Program-made: the position numbers and the translations under genes
Shown here: piece after piece, positions 41,583 to 48,967 of the stretch
Layout: the number at the start of each line of letters is the position of its first letter
Numbering within the stretch: position 1 is the stretch's first letter
Notes under the pieces: model-generated
Told to the model about the DNA's origin: nothing
Seen by the model: the letters and a program-made list of their open reading frames with translations, nothing else
Databases searched by the model: none
From: CAZUDI01 sp964618975
GTDB taxonomy: Bacteria > Desulfobacterota > Desulfomonilia > UBA1062
Direction of reading: 5' to 3'
Assembly: GCA_964618975.1 (NCBI GenBank)
Contig: CAZUDI010000026.1
Span: forward strand, 1-49,943
DNA length: 49,943 nt

Positions 41583-41873
41583 GGGGTAGCTCCTTGTGCC
41601 ATAATTGTTAGGAGAAAATAACTAAGTGAGAAGCTCCTGTCAATAGAAAAATAATGAATGTCTAACAAAAATAGATAAACAAAACTATCATTGGATGTTC
41701 ATGGGCCTCTGGTGCTGGATAGCGTGGTTTGCCCCGGCGGATGAAAGGCCTTCCTGCCGTTCAGAGAGATATCCGGCCGGAGACCCGGGCCTGTTCCCCA
41801 TGAGGGCCTCCGTGAAGCGATTGTTCAAGCGGATGAGATTGTGGGTTTATGCCTGAAAATTCTAGAAAGGGGT
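41583..41873. other. feoA upstream region with operator-like element
   Basis: No gene. The first 110 bases are markedly AT-rich. TTAGGAGAAAATAACTAA (41608-41625) has TTAG/CTAA ends like the other metal-operator candidates but with imperfect symmetry, and another CTAAC stands at 41662-41666. The feoA promoter should be here on the minus strand; I could not fix its hexamers. Confidence 0.4.
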
Positions 41874-41907
41874 GGGGGGAAAACTTCTTTTGAGAAGTTT
41901 TCCCCCC
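41874..41907. terminator. Perfect 15-bp hairpin, second repeat type
   Basis: GGGGGGAAAACTTCT (41874-41888), loop TTTG, AGAAGTTTTCCCCCC (41893-41907), perfectly complementary. It lies 67 bases beyond the stop of the minus-strand ABC-binding protein gene and upstream of feoA. It closely resembles the hairpin at 17022. Termination is likely structural; there is no T run. Confidence 0.6.
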
Positions 41908-41974
41908 AAGCAATCAAGCCAGGCCGCTTTTGATGCGGCTTCCCGGTATGCCTTTGCGCAGCAAGGCGCTCAGG

Positions 41975-43009
41975 TCAGTGGCGCTCGGAGTCCACGCTGC
42001 GGGCGATCTGGAGGATCGCCAGCGGCAGCTGCATCTTGAGGCTCTCGGCTGTTTTGAGGTCGACCAGCACCTTGAGCTCCTCCTGAATCATGACCGGCAG
42101 CTCCTCGGGGCGGGTCCCCTGGGTGAGGATGCGGGCCGCCTGTTCACCGGAGAGCGCCCCGATGCGGGTAAATTCCGAACCGACATAGAGAATCGCACCC
42201 GAGAACCCGACGTGGCAGTAGCAGACCGCCGGGATGTTGCGGGGGCCGATGACCTCGATCAGTTCCCGGGTGGGCTGGTAGTCCCGCAGGGCATAGTAGG
42301 CGTCGATGGGGACCCCGAAGGCCTGGGCGCCCTGGGAGATCAGCTCCTCGGCGGCGGTCCTTGGACTGTCCGACTTTTCGACCTCACGGGTCAGCAGGGT
42401 GATCCCCAGGGACTGGGCCTTGGTGCGGGCCTCTTCCACAAAGGCGACGGCGTTGTCGTCATCGCTGTGGATGATGGCGAAGCGGCTGAGATTCGGCATG
42501 GCCAGTTGGGTGATCTGGAGGGCCTTGAGCGGGTCGAGGTAGAGTGAGGCCCCGGTGAAACCGGGTCCGCCGGTGTTCAGCGAGGCACAGCCGACCGCCT
42601 CGGGTACCGCCACCCCGGAAAAGACCACCGGGATGCCGGCCTTGATGAAGGTGTCCTTGCTGTACCTGGTGGCCGGTGTGCTGATGGTCAGGACCAGGTC
42701 GGGCTGGGCCCTGGCGATCTCGGAAGCGGACTGCTTGATCCTCCTCAGGATGCCGAGTTTCTTCCACAGCCCGGCATCCGCGTCGGCATCGATGATGCGG
42801 CGCTGAATGGTGAGGTTCTGGCCCTCGACCAAGCCGTTACGGGCGAGCTCTTCGACAAAGCTCTCATAGAGCCAATCGAAAGGGTTGATCTTCGAGACTT
42901 GCAGCACTTCGATATGATAGGCATCCTTGGCCCAAGTCGCCGGAATGGCCACTACCATGACCAGCACGCCCATAATTATGGCAGAAAGTATCTCACGCAC
43001 CCTCTTCAT
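41975..43009 (-). CDS. ABC transporter substrate-binding protein (ABC_sub_bind type)
   Basis: A 344-aa exported binding protein of the COG2984-like family: signal peptide (ILSAIIMGVLVMVVAIPATWA), then IEVLQVSKINPFDWLYESFVEEL, PDLVLTISTPATRYSKDT, IPVVFSGVAVPEAVG and IPAVCYCHVGFSGAILYVG. Family members often bind aromatic or amino-acid-type ligands, but the ligand cannot be told here. No permease or ATPase gene adjoins it, so it is an orphan or works with a distant transporter. AAGGAGG lies upstream of the ATG. Confidence 0.85.
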   Translation of the reverse strand: MKRVREILSAIIMGVLVMVVAIPATWAKDAYHIEVLQVSKINPFDWLYESFVEELARNGLVEGQNLTIQRRIIDADADAGLWKKLGILRRIKQSASEIARAQPDLVLTISTPATRYSKDTFIKAGIPVVFSGVAVPEAVGCASLNTGGPGFTGASLYLDPLKALQITQLAMPNLSRFAIIHSDDDNAVAFVEEARTKAQSLGITLLTREVEKSDSPRTAAEELISQGAQAFGVPIDAYYALRDYQPTRELIEVIGPRNIPAVCYCHVGFSGAILYVGSEFTRIGALSGEQAARILTQGTRPEELPVMIQEELKVLVDLKTAESLKMQLPLAILQIARSVDSERH

Positions 43010-43100
43010 TTCTGGTACCCTCCTTGAGCATATTACAGCAATGTGATACCTCTTGCATCGTCACAGAGTTTAAAAAACTTAATCGCTTGTGTTCGCATCT

Positions 43101-43163
43101 AGCGCCTTTTGCGCCGGCGCAGAGGAGGGTCCAGGGCTTGCCCTGGGGTGCATACCCATGATC
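43101..43163 (+). repeat. Dispersed hairpin repeat copy, partial
   Basis: AGCGCCTTTTGCGCCGGCGC, GAGGGTCCAGGGC-TT-GCCCTGG, then GGGTGCATACCCATGATCC. The 5' block is divergent but the last two hairpins are intact. It lies in a 425-base gap (43010-43434) that otherwise holds only a terminator and short non-coding sequence, at the lower-coordinate edge of the low-GC segment. Confidence 0.75.
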
Positions 43164-43380
43164 CAGTTTCGTGAGCTGAGGAAGAAGCTGAATTGGAGGA
43201 ACCATCTTGGGGCCAGAGGATACTGTTGGATACGATTGGTCTGAATGCGGACAGGCTCCGGAAGTATGTCCGCTGCCAGGAGGAAAAAGAAAAGCAAATA
43301 GAGCCACTGCAATTATTGTAGAGAAGGAATATCAAGAAGTGGCACAACGTGGTGCTGCCTTTTCGGGGGGCTTGAACAAA

Positions 43381-43402
43381 GCCGCACCCTTAAGGGTGCG
43401 GC
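43381..43402 (-). terminator. Intrinsic terminator of the hypB-flavoprotein unit
   Basis: A perfect 22-base palindrome, GCCGCACCCTT-AAGGGTGCGGC. On the minus strand it is followed by TTTGTT and lies 32 bases after the stop of the 899-aa flavoprotein gene. On the plus strand TGATTTT follows, so it may act both ways. Confidence 0.8.
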
Positions 43403-43434
43403 TGATTTTCCCTTGTGCAATTTGACAGCTATTC

Positions 43435-46134
43435 TTACTTGCCTTTTCCGCCGGAGAGGACTGCCTTTACGAATTTTACGGGCTTTTTGACAGTTATTCG
43501 CAGCTTGCGTTTTAAGGCGTGTTTTATAACGGCCGGTCTTATTTCAGTGAGTACCAGGCCTTCAGCATCATATTTCTTGACAAGTGAGATTGCCTCGAAC
43601 TTACATTTTGTCGTGCAGGAACCGCATCCTACACACATGAATTCATCTACAAGCGTAGCACCGCAGCCAAGGCAGCGTTCGGTTTCCTTCCTGATTTGTT
43701 CTTCTGTAAATGTACCGCGCAAATCCCTGAACGTTTCCTTGGACTTCTTTCCATCGACATGCAGTGGTCTCTGTCTGGGAAGACGATCATAGCCTTCAAG
43801 GTCGAGGTTTTCTTTATCAAGTGGACGATAGTCTCTCTTGGTACGACCGAGGATCAAACTTTGCCCTGGGTGAACAAAACGATGGATGGAGATGGCACCT
43901 TCTTTGCCCAAGGCAATGGCATCGATAGCAAATTTGGGACCTGTCAGGGCATCACCTCCGGCGAATACATCCGGCTCTCCGGTCTGGAACGTAACCGGAT
44001 CCGCCTTGATTGTCCCATTGGGATTCAATTCTATCCGGCTGTCTGCAACCAAATTGCCCCAATCCATGGCCTGGCCTATTGAAGTCAATACATAGTCAGC
44101 ATCAACATGCCTTGTATCGTTTTCGTCATAAGTCGGATTAAATTTACCGTTCTCGTCAAATACACAAACGCATTTCTTGAGTTCTATACCGATAACGCGG
44201 CCGTTCTCCGTGATGATGCGTTTTGGCCCCCAGGAATTGCTAATGCCAATGTCTTCAGCGCTCGCTTCTTCGATTTCTTCTTCAAGGGCAGGCATTTCCT
44301 CACGGCTTTCCAGACAGAACATATCAACTACTTCGGCACCGACCCTTACAGCTGTTCTTGCAACGTCGATGGCAACGTTGCCGCCACCGATGACAATCAC
44401 TTGTCCGTGGAGCTGGGTGTCTTCGCCCAAGTTGACATTACGCAATAAATCTACACCGGTGATAACACCTGCGGCATCTTCGCCTTCGATGCCGAGTTTC
44501 CTGCCGGCCTGAGCACCGACTGCAAGGTAGAAGGCTTCAACCCCCTGGCTTCTCAAGTCGTTGAGGCTTACGTCTTTTCCGACTTCTACGCCGGTTTTAA
44601 ACTCAACCCCCATTTCTTTTATGATGTCGATTTCAGCATTGACCACATCCTTTTCGAGTCTGAAGGAGGGGATTCCAAGTGTCAGCATGCCACCGAGCGC
44701 TTTCTGTTTTTCAAATACCGTTACCCTGTAACCGTCAATGGCCAGGTAGTAGGCGCAGGAAAGTCCTGCAGGGCCTGCACCGATAACGGCGATTTTCTTT
44801 CCGTATTCATGCCGTTTTTCAGGTATAAAGCGAGTTGCTGCGTTTAAATCCTTCTCAGCAATGAACTTCTTGATATCATCGATAGCGATAGGATCATCAA
44901 CATCGCCTCTGGTACAGGCAGATTCGCAGGCCCTCGGACAGATACGCCCGCAAACTGCCGGGAACGGATTCTCGTGTTTGATAAGTTCAAGTGCTTCGGT
45001 ATATCTTCCCTGAGAGGCCAGCTTGATATAACCCTGAATGCCGATATGCGCGGGACATTCCGCCTTACAAGGACTTGTGCCGGTTTCGACAACAACCTTT
45101 CTGTTGATACGATAATCGGGATTCCATTTGTCCGGACCCCACTGCGTATCGTGGGGGAGCTCTCTTTTCTTCTCGGGAAGGGGTGTTATTGTGCAGAGTT
45201 TCTGGCCCAGTTGCAAAGCGTTAACTGGACAGTTTTCAACACATTCTCCGCAAGCGACACATTTATCTTTATCTACCTGTGCAACATAGTTTGAACGTAC
45301 CATATCGGTGTTCAAGTACATCGCAGCCGTTCTCAAAGACAGGCATGAACATCCGCAGCAGTTACAGATCGCATGAGTCTTTCCGGGACCGTCCGTATTC
45401 GGTATCTGATGGATCAAACCGTTTGCTTCGGCCTTTCTGATGATTTCAAAGGCCTCTTCACGGGTAATCTGTCGGCCTCTGCCGGTACGGATATAGTATT
45501 CGGCAGCATGGCCCATCTGAATACACATATCCTCCTTCAGGTGACCGCAGCCTTCTCCCATGATTTCTCTTGCTGTACGGCAGGCACAATCCGAAACGGA
45601 AAAGATTTCATTATCATTGAGATATTTGGAAACTTCCTCATTGGAGACCCTTCTGGTCTCTCCATCGATGGCCTGTTCAAGGGGAATAACCCGCATGAGG
45701 CCGACACCTATAGGGAAATTACCTGCTGACATCGGGCCTCTCACCCTTCCATAGGCCTCAAAGGCCTCGGCAATTTGCGGATATTTTTTAACGTTCTCCT
45801 TGTTATTGGTCATCATTTCCATGACGCCAGGAATCCAGGTTTCAAGCCAGTATTTATCTACCCCATCAATTTCATTAATAAAACAAACACCGGCAAGCGC
45901 CAGTTCCCATAAGAGATTTGATGTTTCCTCTACAGATTTACCACACAGAGGGGCAACATCTTGAGCACTTTTCGGCTTACGCAACTCTAGGCAAAGTCCT
46001 ACTTCCGCCATTTCTTCCGTAACAACGGGCTCCAGAATCATATATTCTGGATCTTCCCACTTAATTCCGGATTTTGAACCACGTTTTGATCTGTTGATAT
46101 GGTTCGCGAAATCAAGAACTTTTTCTTTTACCAT
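43435..46134 (-). CDS. Multi-Fe-S GltD/NfnB-like FAD oxidoreductase
   Basis: An 899-aa electron-transfer flavoprotein. In order: an N-terminal alpha-helical region; Cys clusters CACRTAREIMGEGCGHLKED and CNCCGCSCLSL (about residues 185-265); a ferredoxin motif CVACGECVENCPVNAL; the GltD-type 4Fe-4S domain CKAECPAHIGIQGYI to CGRICPRACESACTR; FAD motif VIGAGPAGLSCAYYLA; NAD(P) motif VIGGGNVAIDVARTAV; and a C-terminal ferredoxin CVGCGSCTTKCKFEA. The layout suggests NAD(P)H-linked electron transfer between ferredoxin-like carriers and an unknown partner. GGGAGG precedes the ATG. GC content and codon choice (more A/T at third positions) differ visibly from neighbours, which suggests transfer. It follows hypB by 18 bases. 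Confidence 0.87.
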   Translation of the reverse strand: MVKEKVLDFANHINRSKRGSKSGIKWEDPEYMILEPVVTEEMAEVGLCLELRKPKSAQDVAPLCGKSVEETSNLLWELALAGVCFINEIDGVDKYWLETWIPGVMEMMTNNKENVKKYPQIAEAFEAYGRVRGPMSAGNFPIGVGLMRVIPLEQAIDGETRRVSNEEVSKYLNDNEIFSVSDCACRTAREIMGEGCGHLKEDMCIQMGHAAEYYIRTGRGRQITREEAFEIIRKAEANGLIHQIPNTDGPGKTHAICNCCGCSCLSLRTAAMYLNTDMVRSNYVAQVDKDKCVACGECVENCPVNALQLGQKLCTITPLPEKKRELPHDTQWGPDKWNPDYRINRKVVVETGTSPCKAECPAHIGIQGYIKLASQGRYTEALELIKHENPFPAVCGRICPRACESACTRGDVDDPIAIDDIKKFIAEKDLNAATRFIPEKRHEYGKKIAVIGAGPAGLSCAYYLAIDGYRVTVFEKQKALGGMLTLGIPSFRLEKDVVNAEIDIIKEMGVEFKTGVEVGKDVSLNDLRSQGVEAFYLAVGAQAGRKLGIEGEDAAGVITGVDLLRNVNLGEDTQLHGQVIVIGGGNVAIDVARTAVRVGAEVVDMFCLESREEMPALEEEIEEASAEDIGISNSWGPKRIITENGRVIGIELKKCVCVFDENGKFNPTYDENDTRHVDADYVLTSIGQAMDWGNLVADSRIELNPNGTIKADPVTFQTGEPDVFAGGDALTGPKFAIDAIALGKEGAISIHRFVHPGQSLILGRTKRDYRPLDKENLDLEGYDRLPRQRPLHVDGKKSKETFRDLRGTFTEEQIRKETERCLGCGATLVDEFMCVGCGSCTTKCKFEAISLVKKYDAEGLVLTEIRPAVIKHALKRKLRITVKKPVKFVKAVLSGGKGK

Positions 46135-46152
46135 TTGTATCGCCTCCCGGTG

Positions 46153-46824
46153 TTATTCTTCGTTCCAATTTTTGACTTCGGTGCTTATCCAGTCGGCCCA
46201 CGCCTCGATTCCCTGGCCCGTGCGGGCCGAGATGGGGATAACCCTGACATTCGGGTTCAATTTCTTGACACGCTCTCTGACGGCCTCCAGATCAAAATCA
46301 AAATGATCAATTACATCAATCTTGTTGATCAACAAGACATCGACAATCGAAAACATCAAGGGGTACTTCAGAGGCTTGTCATCGCCCTCCGGCACACTCA
46401 GGATCATGGCATTCTTTGACGCACCCGTGTCAAATTCCGCCGGACAGACCAGATTGCCGACATTCTCCAGGATGACAAAATCAAGGCCGTCTCTTCCCAG
46501 CCCCGACAGACCCTGCCTGGTCATTTCGGCATCGAGATGGCACATCCCACCGGTGTGCAGCTGGATTACCTTTGTGCCTGTCTGCGCCACGGTCTGCGCA
46601 TCGACATCCGAATCGATATCCGCCTCCATAATCCCGATGCTCAGCTCATCCTTCAAGGCCTCAATCGTTCTCAGAACGGTGGTTGTCTTGCCCGAACCCG
46701 GTGATGACATCAGATTCAACAAAAAGGTCTTGGCCTTCTTCAATTCTTCCCTGAGCAGATCCGCCTGGCGATCGTTGTCTTCGAAAACACTTTGCTTGAT
46801 CTCAAGGACACTGAAGTTATCCAC
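46153..46824 (-). CDS. hypB: Hydrogenase nickel-incorporation GTPase HypB
   Basis: A 223-aa SIMIBI-class GTPase delivering nickel to hydrogenase maturation. P-loop SSPGSGKTTTVLRTI near residue 42, the metal site GGMCHLDAEMTRQGL near residue 93, ENVGNLVCPAEFD near 120 and NKID near 165 are all present. There is no N-terminal His-rich nickel store. The start is GTG at 46824 with only AGGCG upstream; a Met start cannot be found without losing conserved sequence. It heads a two-gene unit with the multi-Fe-S flavoprotein. No hypA or hydrogenase structural gene is in the window. Confidence 0.92.
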   Translation of the reverse strand: MDNFSVLEIKQSVFEDNDRQADLLREELKKAKTFLLNLMSSPGSGKTTTVLRTIEALKDELSIGIMEADIDSDVDAQTVAQTGTKVIQLHTGGMCHLDAEMTRQGLSGLGRDGLDFVILENVGNLVCPAEFDTGASKNAMILSVPEGDDKPLKYPLMFSIVDVLLINKIDVIDHFDFDLEAVRERVKKLNPNVRVIPISARTGQGIEAWADWISTEVKNWNEE

Positions 46825-47360
46825 AGTTCGCGCCTGTTGTATTTAGTATTTGATCAGAGTTATCCCGACACTTACGGAAACATTGTCTGGGCCGTCTGTT
46901 TGCTATCCTTATCCGGTCCCGGCCCCGGCATGATGTCGGCGGTCCACCCACTCCTGCAATGAAGATCAAGCAAACGGCATGCCATTAATCCGGAACCCGC
47001 CCCTTTGGCAATTGATCAGCATTAAACAGCAGTTATCAACAAGCTTCCCGCCGTCGTTTGCCGTAGATGCAAAATATTTTGGCGCAACGTCAATCAGATC
47101 AGCAGGTTCAATCAAAAAAACCGGCTGGCCAATGCCTGACTTTGCTTAAGAACCCATCCCCACAGTGCAGCCGCATACAGCGGTGCCCCCAGGTGTTTGG
47201 ACGTATAGCTTTATCAGTGGAGCCATTGCCGCTGTCTTGACAATGGCAAGAACCCGGCCGGCCGAGTTGGACCCTCTGTGATTCATTGTTCCAGTTCATT
47301 GGTGTTAGCCCAGCGGTAGCCTCGAGCTGGTTGATTGAAAGCCTGATAGAAAATATTTAA
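46825..47360. other. Intergenic region with possible decayed coding sequence
   Basis: No intact gene. On the minus strand, 46967-47148 is open and reads SGIGQPVFLIEPADLIDVAP and onwards to MPFA before a stop. A neighbouring frame just upstream reads GRVLAIVKTAAMAPLIKLYV then GCTVGMGS, which looks vaguely like an FmdE-type segment. Together they look like a frameshifted remnant, but I cannot identify the family reliably. Base composition matches the low-GC segment rather than the chromosome. Confidence 0.3.
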
Positions 47361-47438
47361 GCGCTTGAGGGTCAAAATCCCCGCCGCTTGCGGCGTCAAG
47401 GAGGGTCCAAGGCTTGCCCTGGGGTTCATACCCACGAT
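47361..47438 (+). repeat. Dispersed hairpin repeat copy adjoining tRNA-Arg
   Basis: GCGCTTGAGGGTCAAAATCC, CCGCCGCTTGCGGCGTCAAG, GGGTCCAAGGCTTGCCCTGG and GGGGTTCATACCCACGATT. It ends at the base before the tRNA CCA end. Confidence 0.85.
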
Positions 47439-47514
47439 TGGTGCCCCCGGTAGGATTCGAACCTACGGCACCGGGATTAGGAATCCCGTGCTCTATCCCC
47501 TGAGCTACGGGGGC
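47439..47514 (-). tRNA. tRNA-Arg (anticodon CCU)
   Basis: 76 bases including an encoded CCA. Acceptor GCCCCCG pairs with CGGGGGC. The D arm TAGCTCAGGGGATAGAGCA, anticodon stem CGGGA/TCCCG with loop TTCCTAA (anticodon CCT, reading AGG), and T arm GTAGG-TTCGAAT-CCTAC are all canonical. Its 3' end faces the low-GC hypB segment. Confidence 0.97.
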
Positions 47515-47673
47515 ACACACCCGAGTAATTAGTTGGAGGCCTCCCTGAAGTCAAGCGAAAACTGGGCGAGGAAAACCGGCCAGTTAGGAGGCGATTTTCC
47601 CTCAGGCCGCCTTAGGTTGAGACGCGCTTTTGACCTTGTCCGCCCGGGGTCCATGGGCTATAAGCTTCGCATC

Positions 47674-48906
47674 ATGAAGGTGCCCGAGCTGCTCGCCCCT
47701 GCCGGCAATATGGAGATTCTCGAGACCGCCTGCCTCTACGGCGCGGATGCGGTCTACCTGGGTCTGAAGGGGCCCGGCAACCTCAGGGCCGGGGCCCGCA
47801 ATTTCGGGATCGAGGAACTGGAGGAGGCGGTGGAGAGGGCGCATGCCCGCGGGGTGAAGGTATATCTCGCCTTGAACAGCTATGCGCATGACAGTGAGTT
47901 CGGCGAATTCCCGCCTCTCATAAGGCGGGCTAATGCAGCGGGCGTGGATGCCCTGATCGTCGCGGACCTGGGGGTCCTGACGCTCGTGCGGGAGCAGGCA
48001 CCGGCGGTGCCGGTGCATCTGAGCACGCAGGCCAACACGGTGAACTCCCGCGCGGTCAATGCCTGGCAGGCCCTCGGGGTGGAAAGGGTGATCCTGGCTC
48101 GCGAGCTGTCGGACGCAGAGATAAGGCACATCCGCTCTCGTACCGGCTGCGAGCTCGAGATCTTCGTCCACGGCAGCCTGTGTATCTCCATCTCGGGTCG
48201 CTGCCTGATCAGCGCCTATCTGAGCGGGCGGGACGCCAACCAGGGGCGCTGCACCCAGCCCTGCCGCTGGGACTATGCCCTGGTGGAGCGCACCCGGCCG
48301 GGCGAATACCTGCCCGTAGGCGAGGACGGCGGGTATTCCTACATCCTCAATTCGCGGGATCTGTGCCTGCTGCCGTATCTGGGCGAGGTGCTCTCCCTGG
48401 GCGTCGACGGGCTCAAGATCGAGGGACGGGGCAAGGCGGCCCTGTATGTGGCCACGGTCACGAACGTCTATCGCCAGGCGATCGATGCCTGGAGGCTCGA
48501 GGGCGACGGGTTCCAGGTGCGGCCAGCCTGGCTGGAAGAGCTCGGCAAGGTGAGTCACCGCGGCTATTTCCCCGGGTTCTTCGCGGGCACGCCCGGGACA
48601 GAGGGGCTGCGTCCGGAAGACGGCGGCTATGAGAGGAGCCATCAACTGGCGGCCAAGGTGATCGGGGAGCAGGACGGGGAAACCCTGCTGGAGGCCAGGA
48701 ACCCGCTGGTCGAGGGCATGCAGCTCGAGAAGGTCGGCCACGACGGATCCCGGCAGACCTTTATCCTGGAAGGGGCCCACAGCGGCGGCGCGAGAGTGCG
48801 GCGCATCCGTCCCCAGCAGATCTTTACCGTCGCCGGCGTCCCGGCGTGTGTCACGGGGGAGCTCATCCGCAAACCCTTCAGTGAGGGCGACAGGGTGCTG
48901 GATTGA
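47674..48906 (+). CDS. Peptidase U32-family protein, TrhP/YegQ-like
   Basis: About 410 aa. It starts MKVPELLAPAGNMEILETAC, continues GADAVYLGLKGPGNLRAGARNF and carries the U32 Cys region SGRCLISAYLSGRDANQGRC followed by TQPCRW near residue 180, then GLKIEGRGKAALYVATVTNVYR. U32 proteins with this Cys set include TrhP (prephenate-dependent tRNA U34 hydroxylation) and ubiquinone hydroxylase partners; the tRNA role is likelier in an anaerobe, but the assignment is by family resemblance. No Shine-Dalgarno precedes 47674; a TATAAG box ends nine bases before it. An in-frame ATG at 47653 is an alternative start. Confidence 0.82.
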   Translation: MKVPELLAPAGNMEILETACLYGADAVYLGLKGPGNLRAGARNFGIEELEEAVERAHARGVKVYLALNSYAHDSEFGEFPPLIRRANAAGVDALIVADLGVLTLVREQAPAVPVHLSTQANTVNSRAVNAWQALGVERVILARELSDAEIRHIRSRTGCELEIFVHGSLCISISGRCLISAYLSGRDANQGRCTQPCRWDYALVERTRPGEYLPVGEDGGYSYILNSRDLCLLPYLGEVLSLGVDGLKIEGRGKAALYVATVTNVYRQAIDAWRLEGDGFQVRPAWLEELGKVSHRGYFPGFFAGTPGTEGLRPEDGGYERSHQLAAKVIGEQDGETLLEARNPLVEGMQLEKVGHDGSRQTFILEGAHSGGARVRRIRPQQIFTVAGVPACVTGELIRKPFSEGDRVLD

Positions 48907-48967
48907 AACCGGCGCATTTTTATGTCTATACATTCTCAGCAGGTGTAAAAAAAAGAGATAGGAGAGA

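Noticed and set aside
38695..41589. 964-codon open frame on the plus strand
   Set aside because: It is antisense to feoA/feoB, Gln/His/Gly/Arg-rich, and has no motifs; a typical shadow frame in GC-rich DNA opposite a clearly real gene.
47108..47299. 63-aa minus-strand open frame beside tRNA-Arg
   Set aside because: No ribosome site and no recognisable domain; adjacent frames look more coding-like, suggesting degraded sequence rather than this ORF.
47361..47438. GGGTCGAAT in the dispersed repeat as a tRNA T-arm derivative or attachment site
   Set aside because: The match to the T-loop is short, lacks one base of the canonical loop and is present in most repeat copies far from tRNA genes; no duplicated tRNA-Arg end was found near 43165.
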